From Spisula solida (taxonomy: Eukaryota; Mollusca; Bivalvia; Venerida; Mactridae), in assembly GCA_947247005.1 (NCBI GenBank), contig OX365955.1:35257822-35321821 (forward strand): a stretch of 64,000 nt of DNA. The letters run 5' to 3'. Every line of letters begins with the position of its first letter. Position 1 is the first letter of the stretch. Both the position numbers and the translations under genes were made by a program. Positions 52,440 through 63,077 of this stretch are shown piece by piece. A model generated the notes under the pieces. The model saw only the letters and a list, made by a program, of their open reading frames with translations. It was not told where the DNA came from and did no database searches.

Positions 52440-52829
52440 CGCAAAAAATCACAACCATTGTCTAAACAGGTAGAGCGAAGTTTAGTATGTTAGTTTAGCA
52501 TTGAAATTGCAGTTGTTTGTACAGTATAATCCTTTATAATTGCTTTTACACCGTTATAGTGGACTGGACCGCTGCGTCACTGGATTTTTATCCTGACTGG
52601 ACTATAGATTCTGTTTTTGTCAATTCATGTATAATAGGATTTTATTGCCCCCATTTAGGTTACCCGCGATAGCTTCTATACCAGTCTATCTATTTAAGTG
52701 TACATATGAGTATGGCTTTCTTAAACGTTGGGTGGCTAAATTCCTCCCCTGTCCGATTTTTATATTTTTAGTTATTATATTTGTCTTACAATCATTAAAA
52801 CATCAAACCCCATGTATACATCTACATAA
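52440..52829. other. no gene seen
   Basis: AT-rich. The dispersed motif in reverse ('CCTCCCCTGTCCGATTTTT') lies at 52743-52761, about 70 bp before the next minisatellite. Confidence 0.4.
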
Positions 52830-54385
52830 TTATTATATCATGTATACAGCTACAGGATTATTATATCATGTATACAGCTAAAGGATTATTATATCATGTA
52901 TACAGCTACAGGATTATTATATCATGTATGCAACTACAGGATTATTATATCATGTATGCAACTACATGATTATTATATCATGTATACAGCTACAGGATTA
53001 TTATATCATGTATGCAACTACAGGATTATTATATCATGTATGCAGCTACATGATTATTATATCATGTATGCAGCTACATGATTATTATATCGTGCATGCA
53101 ACTTCAGGATTATTATATCATGTATACAGCTACAGGATTATTATATCATGTATACAGCTACAGGATTATTATATCATGTATACAGCTACAGGATTATTAT
53201 ATCATGTAAACAGCTACAGGATTATTATATCGTGTATGCAACTACAGGATTATTATATCATGTATGCAACTACAGGATTATTATATCATGTATACAGCTA
53301 CAGGATTATTATATCATGTATACAGCTACAGGATTATTATATCATGTATACAGCTACAGGATTATTATATCATGTATACAGCTACAGGATTATTATATCG
53401 TGTATGCAACTACAGGATTATTATATCATGTATGCAACTACAGGATTATTATATCATGTATACAGCTACAGGATTATTATATCACGTATACAGCTACAGG
53501 ATTATTATATCATGTAAACAACTACAGGATTATTATATCATGTATGCAGCTACAGGATTATTATATCATGTATACAGCTACAGGATTATTATATCATGTC
53601 TACAACTACATGATTATTATATCATGTATACAGCTACAGGATTACTATATCATGTATACAGCTACAGGCGTATTATATCATGTATACAGCTACATGATTA
53701 TTATATCATGTATACAGCTACAGGATTACTATATCATGTATACAGCTACAGGATTATTATATCATGTATACAACTACAGGATTATTATATCATGTATACA
53801 GCTACAGGATTATTATATCATGTATACAGCTACAGGATTATTATATAATGTATACAGCTACAGTATTATTATATCATGTATACAGCTACAGGATTGTTAT
53901 AATATGTATACAGCTACAGGATTGTTATATCATGTATACAGCTACAGGATTATTATATCATGTATACAGCTACAGGATTATTATATCATGTATACAGCTA
54001 CAGGATTATTATATCATGTATGCAACTACAGGATTATTATATCATGTATACAGCTACAGCTTCAGGATTATTATATCATGTATGCAACTACAGGATTATT
54101 ATATCATGTATACAGCTACAGCTACAGGATTATTATATCATGTATACATCTACAGCTACAGGATTATTATATCATGTATACAAATACAGGATTATTATAT
54201 CATGTATACAGCTACAGGATTATTATATCATGTATACAGCTACAGGATTATTATATCATGTATACAACTACAGGATTATTATATCATGTATACAGCTACA
54301 GGATTATTATATCATGTATACAGCTACTGGATAATTATATCATGTATACAGCTACAGGATTGTTATATCGTGTATTCAACGAGGC
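52830..54385 (+). repeat. 28-bp minisatellite, about 55 copies
   Basis: Unit TACAGGATTATTATATCATG plus TATACAGC, 28 bp. A few copies gain a 6-bp CAGCTA repeat (54050-54160). The plus strand has no stop in any frame of the consensus unit, so frames of up to 440 codons run through it with a 28-residue period. I treat these as non-coding by-products. Confidence 0.95.
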
Positions 54386-54689
54386 CAGTTGCACGAGTAT
54401 CCAGTGTTACAGCTATGACGCATCTATTTTTAGAAACTCCAATATACTCTCGACACCAAGCCTTTCATGAAAACCTCTGATAATAGTCCATGTCCCAGGT
54501 CTTGGAAATTGAAGGTTCGTATCCAAAGAGGTGAACAGATCTAACACTGATTTTCGGTTAGCTTGATATCTCAGCAGTCTGAAAACGGTTGATGGACTTG
54601 CGGTTCACTTTGCCAAATGACCTTTTAATGGTCATCTTTAAAGATGGCCGCCATTATTTTAAGCACTCATAAGCTTTTGGAAAACTTAA

Positions 54690-55650
54690 ATTATTCTTCA
54701 CTCAAACATATGTCTTAAAATGTTCATATTGCATCCCCACATCTGTTGATATATACGAGTAGTTGATATATACGTTACATATTAATATTATAATAAAGTT
54801 ATTAGTTCGAAATTATTGATATTCTAAGAAAATTTTGATATTTTTCTCTTTTTGTCATTATTTTTTCTCTTGCTATTCTGATTGGGATTTATATTTCCGA
54901 CTGTTCTAATTCTGGCGTGTATATATTTACTGTAACACCGTAAGTTGCAATCGGGCATCCTCGTATATTACCCAAGGGAAGTGTGTCGCCGGTTCTCAAT
55001 TTCTCAATTGTTTTTTTTAAGTTCAATAATGTACTGTACTCAGTGCTGTTGAAGCTGTGACAAAGATTCTTTTCAGTTCAAAGGACGGATTTCGGCCTCG
55101 AGTAAAGCATTAAACTGCCTCCAAATAAAATTAAATTACGTGTGCTTGCCGAATGTGTGAAAAACAACGTCGGTCAACAAACTAGTCCCCGACTACAATA
55201 TGAAATTAACGGCAATTAAGTGACCTTCTTGTCACAACAATACGTGTCAAACTGTTAATTGCGGATTATAGATCATGACCCCCTTTTGACGAGCGTTCGC
55301 ACCTTCGATGGGTGAAACTTGTCGGCGAATTTCTCGACATTTTTTCAATATTTTTATTTTAAAATTTATATAAATTTCTCCTTTTTCGATTTTTTTTTCG
55401 ATTAACCGGTTAGCGATTTTGCTAACCGATAACCGAACGTTCGAACGGTTAACCGGTTAATCGTTTACATCCCTAATATTTAGCCATTTTTTGTGTTATA
55501 TTTAGAGGGCAATTCTGGGCATCCATAATATACATTACATTGATAGATTTTCACTTCGAAGTCCAAAATTTGTCAAGAGTATATGACAACTGATATCTAA
55601 TTACATGTAAATGGATATTTTTAAGACGCATGTATATCTTTTAAAATAAT
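54690..55650 (+). repeat. segment inverted relative to 58590-58905, with an insertion
   Basis: 54690-54895 and 55475-55650 match, in reverse, the contiguous block 58590-58905 ('CATTGCATCCCCACATCTGT', 'TTTCACTTCGAAGTCCAAAA'). The 580 bp between them are absent from the other copy. Confidence 0.8.
54896..55474. mobile_element. insertion with hAT-like right end
   Basis: Defined by comparison with the uninterrupted copy at 58 kb. The right end reads 'GGTTAATCGTTTACATCCCTA', reverse TAGGGATGTAAACGATTAAC, a sequence type common at hAT termini. ATATTT lies next to both edges, which could be part of a target duplication. The left end lacks the matching TAGGGATG, so the insertion may be truncated or composite. 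No transposase seen. Confidence 0.5.
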
Positions 55651-56148
55651 CTCAGGAACAAGCAATAATTTAGATTTTATTATTTCAAAGTTGCTTTGTT
55701 TGTTCATATTGCACATATTTCTACGGATGTGTAGGTATCCGGAAATCGAATCCTTTGCCTAATAGGCTGTGGGTATGATACCGGACCCCAGCTAGGAGGC
55801 TAGGGCAGGCTATAAGTACAGGGTCATATACGCCATGGGCCGAGTGATTCAGTATTACTAAATCTATGATTCTTTCTTTCCTAAATAGTGAATCATTAGC
55901 GAATTACATTCTTATTTAACACGAATGCATGCCAAATTTTAGGTTCCTAAGTTTTATGATGTCGTTTGAAAAGGACGTTTTGGTGACGTTTTAGAGAGGT
56001 CATAATTAAATATATTGTTGTCTCAAGCGAAGGGTTCTGTATCTAGCATTATCAGACTTACTATCTTGGTCTATATATTTGTCATCACTGACAGTCATGT
56101 TTATGTTAAAAGATTAAAAACTGCTGCATGTATGATAACGATACCTGT
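55651..56148. other. no gene seen
   Basis: No supported features. Confidence 0.4.
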
Positions 56149-56228
56149 GGGGAGCGGTGGCGTAGATGTAGGGTGTGCGCTTCGGGGTCGAGAGGTCCCC
56201 GGTTCAATCCCAATCTGGACCACTGCTT
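56149..56228 (+). mobile_element. tRNA-derived SINE head
   Basis: A-box-like TGGCGTAGATGT (56158-56169) and B-box GGTTCAATCCC (56201-56211) lie at tRNA-like spacing inside about 75 bp starting GTGGGGAGCGG. It runs directly into AGGTCA-rich HINE-like sequence. The acceptor stem does not pair well, so it is not a functional tRNA gene. Confidence 0.6.
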
Positions 56229-56876
56229 AATTTCTCTGAGCAAGTTCGATATTGGGTCATCCGGGTCAAAAACTAGGTCACAAGGTCAAATCATAGAAAA
56301 ACCTTGTGTAATCACTAGAGATCACAATTTTGGCTTGACCTTTATGAAACTTGGTCACAATGATCATCTCAACAAAATCTAGGTCAAGTTCGATATTGGG
56401 TCATCCGGGGTCAAAAACTAGGTCACAAGGTCAAATCATAGAAAAACCTTGAGTAGTCACTAGAGGTCACAATTTTGGCCTAATCTTTATGAAACTTGGT
56501 CACAATGATCATCTCAACAAAATCTAGGTCAAGTTCGATATTGGGTCATCCGGGTCAAAAACTAGGTCACAAGGTCAAATCATAGAAAAACCTTGTGTAA
56601 TCACTAGAGGTCACAATTTTGGCTTAACCTTTATGAAACTTGGTCACAATGATCATCTCAACAAAATCTAGGTCAAGTTCGATATTGGGTCATCCGGGGT
56701 CAAAAACTAGGTCACAAGGTCAAATCACTTCAATAAGTCATTGGGTCTAAATGTGATGTATATTATAAAGCATAAGACAATAATAAAACCTTGTACATAC
56801 AATAGAGGCTACCATTAGGGATGCATGAACTACTAGGACAGGTGAGCGACCTATGGCCCTTTGGGCCCTCTTGTTG
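56229..56876 (+). mobile_element. HINE/pearl-like element, copy E, with 145-bp tandem core
   Basis: About 3.5 tandem monomers of 144-145 bp, marked by AGGTCACAAGGTCA at 56275, 56420, 56564 and 56709. The tail 'GGACAGGTGAGCGACCTATG' with GGCCCTTTGGGCCC and TCTTGT is the family's 3' end. The usual head is replaced by the tRNA-like sequence at 56149. Confidence 0.85.
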
Positions 56877-56899
56877 TAGGTATTCATCACCGGCGTTAG

Positions 56900-57905
56900 T
56901 CGTACCCCTTGACAGAAGGAAAGCAGCAGGACTAGGAGTTGCCATGCCTAATGATATTACGTAACTTTTACCAGTGGTAGTTGCACTCAATGGGTGTAGG
57001 GAACCAATCGTGCTAGGAATTACTTATCTACATGTACATTATGGAGACAGGAATAGTAGCAAACCGTGTAGTAAGACGCATCATAGGATCTTGCAGGAAT
57101 ATCTTAGCCTGTTGAATATGGATATCCCATGACACCAGGACAGACACAGTGAAGTGGGGAATCCCATTAGGAGATTAAGTGTTGTTCCTGTCAGTGGTCG
57201 TCATCCTTTATCAGTACATGTACTAGCTGAACTTGACTGCATAATGTACCCCATAGGAATCAAAGTGGTTGTACTATGAGGGGAATTTACTCCCATAGAG
57301 AGAGAAAATGATGTACGGACAGTAGAATATACGTGTACCTCATTGGGATAGGAATAGACAGAAGCATTTCCGAAGGAAGTTTCTTCTATATATTTTAAAA
57401 GTATTAAATAGATGACTTTAACCGATGGAATATTCCCCATGGCGTTAAGAATGGCTTACTTAGAAATAGGATATACTTTAAGGACCAGGAATGACTATAC
57501 CGATAAAATAGCATGTCCAATATGGTAAGGAATGACCATGCATATTCACCTACTAGTATTAAATCAGGAATAACTGTGACCATCTGTTCTACGTACAATC
57601 ATACACATGTACCTCGTATGGTCAGGATTGGATGTTGCCATCTGCTCTTTTGTATAGTATTTACCTCATGTGGCCAGGAATCTGTCTGTAACTATATACC
57701 TCATAAAATATGGTAATATTCTAGTACCTCAATATGATCAGGAATTAATGTGTCCATCAGTAGAATGTACCTCATATAGACATAAATGGATGTTCCTATC
57801 TTTACTAATGCGATTGGGCATGTTATATTGTCCATATGACCAGGAATGATTACATTCAGCAGAATGTACCACATATGGTCAGGAATGATTACATTCAACA
57901 CAATT
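56900..57905. repeat. degenerate ~45-50-bp tandem repeat
   Basis: Words like 'GTACCTCATATGGTCAGGAA' and 'GAATGATTACATTCAGCAGA' recur through the stretch, with at least a dozen AGGAAT-centred units. Similarity is best at the right end (57820-57900) and poor to the left. An old satellite. Confidence 0.6.
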
Positions 57906-58589
57906 ACCCTTCAGCCATTGTGTCACCAATTACAACCTTAGTTGTGGTAGGGTTGTGGAGGCTTTAAGTGTGTGTCTACATTTTTACAAATTCTATCTAA
58001 ACGTTGCTAAGGTCCACCTAAGCCAGAAAAGTTGTAAGCTAGACACTAGACAAAAATCAACTGATTCAATATATAATTTTGTTCATTTGTATCCCCTCTA
58101 TCCTTTATTGTTTCCCTTCGAGTACGTTCCTGCATTCACATTATCATTTCTTAGTGAATGCGCGAAACGAACAGACTTTATCAGTGGGCGGTATGAATCC
58201 TTACATGCTTTACTATTATTAAAGAAGAATATGAACACTACGTTAAATAATGTACTTTTACTGTAATATTCGGAACTTTATTAACAAACATAAAAAATAT
58301 ATTAACTCATATCAAATTATTTTCCAATCATTTGGAGTCATGTTTATGTATATTTTCCTTTTTGCTGAACAGTTATTCAAGTTTTCCTGTCAATAACCCT
58401 TTTTGAAAATAATGTCATATGAACATATACATATACAACTGGCCGGATCCGAGCCTCCCAACCATCCAGCTAGGTGTCAGGTACCACACTAACACCCTTT
58501 GGACACGGAACTGAACACCTACGCATGTATATACGCATGTATCAAAAACCAAATTGTTTTCCTGAGATTGTTGGAAACGGTCTATTCTT
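57906..58589. other. no gene assigned
   Basis: A 103-codon open frame (57955-58266, +) is present. It has no recognisable domain or splice context and is not called. The rest is AT-rich. Confidence 0.35.
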
Positions 58590-58905
58590 ATGCCCTAAAA
58601 TATCTATTTAATTCAGGTATCAGTTGTCATACATTCTTGACCAATTTTGGACTTCGAAGTGAAAATCTATCCATGTAATGCATATTATGGATGTCTAGAA
58701 TTATTCTGAATGTAACAAACAAAACAATGGCTAAATACAAATCCCAATCAGAATTGCAAGAGAAAAAATAATGACAAAAAAGGAAAAATATCAAAATTTT
58801 CTTAGAATATCAATACATTCGAACTAATAACTTTATTATAATATTAATATGTATATATCAACAGATGTGGGGATGCAATATGAACATTTTAAAGACATAT
58901 ATCAT
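58590..58905 (-). repeat. inverted partner of 54690-55650 (empty site)
   Basis: Contiguous reverse match to both outer parts of 54690-55650; at the junction it reads GGATTTGTATTTAGCC in reverse, without the 580-bp insertion. Confidence 0.8.
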
Positions 58906-59141
58906 TAACGAGGGAGGTAATTGTACCAGCTAATAAGCCATTCAATTTCAGCGTGGAATTATGTTCAATGTCAAATGGATGAAAATGGAATGCGCGCAGT
59001 TAAATAGTACGGGCTATTATCGTATTTAGAATCGAAATAAAAACTGCTCTTGTATTTTGTCGGTGAATAAAACACAGGCACTCGTTTGTATGAGAGTAGT
59101 ATTCCTTAATTGTCTATGCCGAAAACAACAGTATTGTAAGT
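58906..59141. other. no gene seen
   Basis: No supported features. A 19-G run (59143-59161) starts just after it. Confidence 0.4.
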
Positions 59142-59659
59142 AGGGGGGGGGGGGGGGGGGGTTAAAACATTGGATCAATCTAGTGCGTTCTGAGATAATT
59201 ATTTAGTATTTTACAAGACATGTTTTGTGACAAGATCAATCAATATTAAGTCCTTATTTTGTAAATATTTTTCATAATTATTGCACAGATGCCCGAATTC
59301 TGAGAGTTAAGTGGTTTAGTAAGGGAATTTAACATAGCAATGACAAAGTTCAAAAGCAATATAGGAGCTGGTGCAAACTTTATCTTACAATGTATTCCTG
59401 TAGTTCTTGTAGCTCTTTTTAACAGTTACGTGATAACATTTTTTATAGTTTGAATAATTTTGCGAGCGAAGCAAGCACGAAAATTCACATGTTATACTTT
59501 TTAACCAAGGATAAAAGGCATACAACCTATTAAAAGACTATTTTAGGCGGAAAATTATGAATATGTTCTGAATTATTCGGGGGGGGGGAAACGATATATT
59601 GGCCCCCCTGTCGTAACATTGGGGGGTTGTCCCCCTGCCCCCCTTCTCCTATGCCCATG
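59142..59659 (-). mobile_element. MITE family 4, copy 2 (inverted, shorter)
   Basis: In reverse it begins CATGGGCATAGGAGAAGGGG and contains 'TTTCGTGCTTGCTTCGCTCG' and 'CACCAGCTCCTATATTGC', matching 51798-52439. The far end dissolves in a 19-G run at 59143-59161. Confidence 0.78.
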
Positions 59660-59854
59660 CAAGTAGCAACGGTAATACGTGTACGCCAGAAAATTGTAAG
59701 AAAATTCTACGCGAAAAGTTGGATTTATTCAAGGGATGATCCAGAAATTAATCTGGCAAAATTTGATTCAAACTAACTTAAAATGTCAACACTGTTATAA
59801 CAGTCTTCGCAATGCTGCGCAATTATCACAATTCAATACAATCAAAAGTTTATA

Positions 59855-60540
59855 ATTACGTAAATAAAGGCCACCGGTGGTACATCAATTAATACGTAAA
59901 TAAAGGCCACCGCTGGTACATCAATAATTCTTGTTCTAAACCCAGGATGTAGATGTACGTAGAAACTCGTGGAAATCAGTGTATAGAAAAAGATTTAAGA
60001 GGGCATCTCTAAATTATTATACATCCTTAATTGCGAGCTCGAATGAACCTTTGCCGTATTTAAATGTAGAATAAACTTCTTCTTCGCTTAATACTTCAAC
60101 AAATGTATACATTGTTTAACAAGAAATATCTTTAAACAAGAAATATCTTTTAACAAGATAAACAGCGTTAATATAGCAGATAAGTGTACTTATTTTCAAT
60201 GAAGATGCGGACGTTATTTCATATCGTTGAAATTGAAAAACACTAGATTTATATATTTATACGTGTACATTACGTAAATAAAGGCCACCGGTGGTACATC
60301 AATAATTACGTAAATAAAGGTCACCGGTGGTACATCAATAATTATGTAAATAAAGGCCACCGGTGGTACATCAATAATTCTTGTTCTAAACCCAGGATGT
60401 AAATGTACGTAGAAACTCGTGGAAATCAGTGTATAGAAAAAGATTTAAGAGGGCATTTATTTTTATTTCAAGAACTTCCACAAATGTATACCTTGTTTTA
60501 ACAAGAAATATCATTAAAAAAGATAAACAGCGTTAATATG
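59855..60540 (+). repeat. segmental direct repeat with 'GTAAATAAAGGCCACCGGTG' units
   Basis: The word GTAAATAAAGGCCACCGGTG occurs five times with small changes (two near 59860-59910 and three at 60270-60360). The following ~110 bp ('TTCTTGTTCTAAACCCAGGA', 'GAAACTCGTGGAAATCAGTG') and 'GATAAACAGCGTTAATAT' are present after both groups, so a block of about 300 bp was duplicated. Confidence 0.78.
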
Positions 60541-60554
60541 TACTTATTTTTATT

Positions 60555-60804
60555 TCAAGAACGTAATCTAATGCCATTTTTGTTAAGATGTAAATATCAT
60601 GTTGCTGTGCTGGTACATAAAACGTTAAATAATAACATAGTACATCCTGTTTGTAAATCATACTTTGCTAAATTAACTTTCCAGTGTAAAGCTGTGACAA
60701 TATGGAACGCATTGCCCAGTCAAGTTAAAAACACAACGGCAGAGAAAATGTTTAAATCTATATTAAAATCATACTTATCCGCAAATCTAACAAAGATAAA
60801 TTAA
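60555..60804 (+). pseudogene. C-terminal fragment of a non-LTR reverse transcriptase
   Basis: 'LRCKYHVAVLVHKTLNNNI' followed by 'AVTIWNALPSQVKNTTAEKMF' and 'SILKSYL' matches the common C-terminal tail of CR1/L2-type RT proteins (helix with Y/H-K-x-LN, then W-N-x-L-P and F-K-x-x-L-K). The segment between these blocks is shortened. No polymerase domain is present. The upstream residues in the open frame belong to the repeat before it. Confidence 0.6.
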
Positions 60805-61796
60805 AAACACTCGGGTAATTGCTGTTTACCTATTGTATCAGGATCGTTTAATACAATATTTTATATACTTTTTGTATTGTCTGCTATTTTATTGATGCTT
60901 TTGAATGTTTGTATAATTTTTATATTTATGCGTGTTTTGTTAGATACAAATAGTCTATATTCTATGGGCGGTTATATCAGGCAATTATAGCGATAATGAT
61001 TCCAAACTTAACTCAGATTTTATTATTTAGCACGCATTATGTCTGAAAAAAAACCTGTAGACGGGACTTACATTAAATAAACGTAGAAATTATAGACAAA
61101 ACGAAAATGGGAAAAAGGAAAATCAGAAAAAAATATGACTCGTCTGAGTTTTGAACCTCTGCTCATCTCACTACTACATTAGATTGCGCGGAATTATGTT
61201 TATAAAATCACTCATCACTTGACCCGGGTCACTTTAAGGTCAAACGGCTAGTAAAGTAATACTGTTCGTATCGTGAGAACCGCGAATAACAGATATCTGT
61301 GTGTAGCTATTGTAAGTTTCGTTGGCATGTTTAACAAAATGTATTTTTTTCGCGGTATCTTTTGTGATGAGTATATATTCCCACCTATTAGAAATCCTGT
61401 AGGTCGTCACCCCTAATTTATGTCCAAACATTTCATTGGTTTTCGAAGTGGTCAAAACGAGGTTGAATATCAAGCTAGACAGCTAACACTGAAAACAATA
61501 TATTAACACTGCTTCAAAGCAACCATAAAAGGCATCAACCATAACTACTCGGGTCTTTCCGTCATCGATGCCGAAATACATGTTACAATGGATCCCGATT
61601 GAAAGCACGCTAGTAAAAAATTCAGTACCTCAGGAGTTGTATGAAGTTACTAATGTTTATCAAATACTGGGTGTATTGTCGCATTGCGTTTCAACTACAT
61701 GTATCTAACCAAACATTCAGCTAAAACTATTTTAAAAAATAAATAATATCGTTACAAATTGATTATATTGTAGGTATAGGTAATTTATATTTTTAA
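60805..61796. other. no gene seen
   Basis: Likely 3' UTR of the preceding fragment at first, then AT-rich sequence without supported features. Confidence 0.4.
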
Positions 61797-61945
61797 CTTT
61801 GGTAATCCAAACACGGATTCGTCTTCTGAAAAGAGGAGGCATGCTTTCATGCTGGTATCTATAACAACTGTAAAAATCCACGTGCTTTTATAGTATGCCT
61901 CTAATCGGATTTGTCCACAGTTTAAAGTACAACAATATGCATAAC
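61797..61945 (+). repeat. dispersed repeat, partner at 13020-13155
   Basis: 'AAACACGGATTCGTCTTC' and 'GAGGCATGCTTTCATG' match the 13-kb copy. Confidence 0.65.
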
Positions 61946-62213
61946 CTAGAAATTTACTAATAGCTAGACTAGACATTTCGCAATCAACTCCAAAATATTT
62001 CCATGTCAGGAATACAATGCACTTTAACGACATGAAACAACCTGAAACAAACCCAACTAGTTCATGGAAACACAGGAGAAACACATCCTGATAATTGTCA
62101 GAGTTGAAACAAACACCTAAGTTGAGATTCGCATCTGCATTATCATATTTAAGATCAATGATAAACTGTTAACTGGTTTTGTCAGTATTTACACTTTAAC
62201 CAGGAAGTGTTTT

Positions 62214-63077
62214 AAGATACATACTTTGATGCGCCTATAGCATTATCACTGCGTGGTATAAGATACAGACTTTGATGCGCCTAGCATTATCACTGCGTGG
62301 TATAAGATACAGACTTTGATGCGCCTAGCAGTATAACTGTGTGGTATATGATACAGACTTTGATGCGCCTAGCAGTATAACTGCGTGGCATAAGATACAG
62401 ACTTTGATGCGCCTAGCAGTATAACTGCTTGGTATAAGATACAGACTTTGATCCGCCTAGCATTATCACTGCGTGGTATAAGATACAGACTTTGATGCGC
62501 CTAGCAGTATAACTGTGTGGTGTAAGATACAGACTTTGATGCGCCTAGCATTATCACTGTGTGGTATATGATACAGACTTTGATGCGCCTAGCAGTATAA
62601 CTGTGTGGTATATGATACAGACTTTGATGCGCCTAGCAGTATAACTGTGTGGTATATGATACAGACTTTGATGCGCCTAGCATTATCACTGTGTGGTATA
62701 TGATACAGACTTTGATGCGCCTAGCACTATCACTGTGTGGTATAAGATACAGACTTTGATGCGCCTAGCATTATCACTGTGTGGTATATGATACAGACTT
62801 TGATGCGCCTAGCAGTATCACTGTGTGGTATAAGATACAGACTTTGATGCGCCTAGCATTATCACTGCGTGGTATAAGATACAGACTTTGATGTGCCTAG
62901 CACTATCACTGTGTGGTATAAGATACAGACTTTGATGTGCCTAGCAGTATCACTGTGTGGTATAAGATACAGACTTTGATGCGTCTAGCAGTATAACTGT
63001 GTGGTATAAGATACAGACTTTGATGCGCCTAGCATTATCACTGCGTGGTGTAAGATACAGACTTTGATGCGACCAGC
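62214..63077 (+). repeat. 44-bp minisatellite, about 19 copies
   Basis: Unit AGATACAGACTTTGATGCGC plus CTAGCAGTATAACTGTGTGG plus TATA. Copies alternate between AGTATAACTG and ATTATCACTG versions, suggesting spread of two variants through the array. The sequence is unrelated to the 44-bp array at 43.9 kb. Confidence 0.94.

Noticed and set aside
53148..54470. 440-codon open frame (and several overlapping frames of 120-240 codons)
   Set aside because: It is entirely the 28-bp minisatellite read in frame, and equally long frames exist in the other plus-strand frames. No start context or domain.
56149..56228. tRNA gene
   Set aside because: Same reason; runs directly into repeat sequence and lacks a consistent cloverleaf.
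59143..59161. G-run as G-quadruplex regulator
   Set aside because: A plain homopolymer at the decayed end of a MITE; length may also be a sequencing or assembly artefact.
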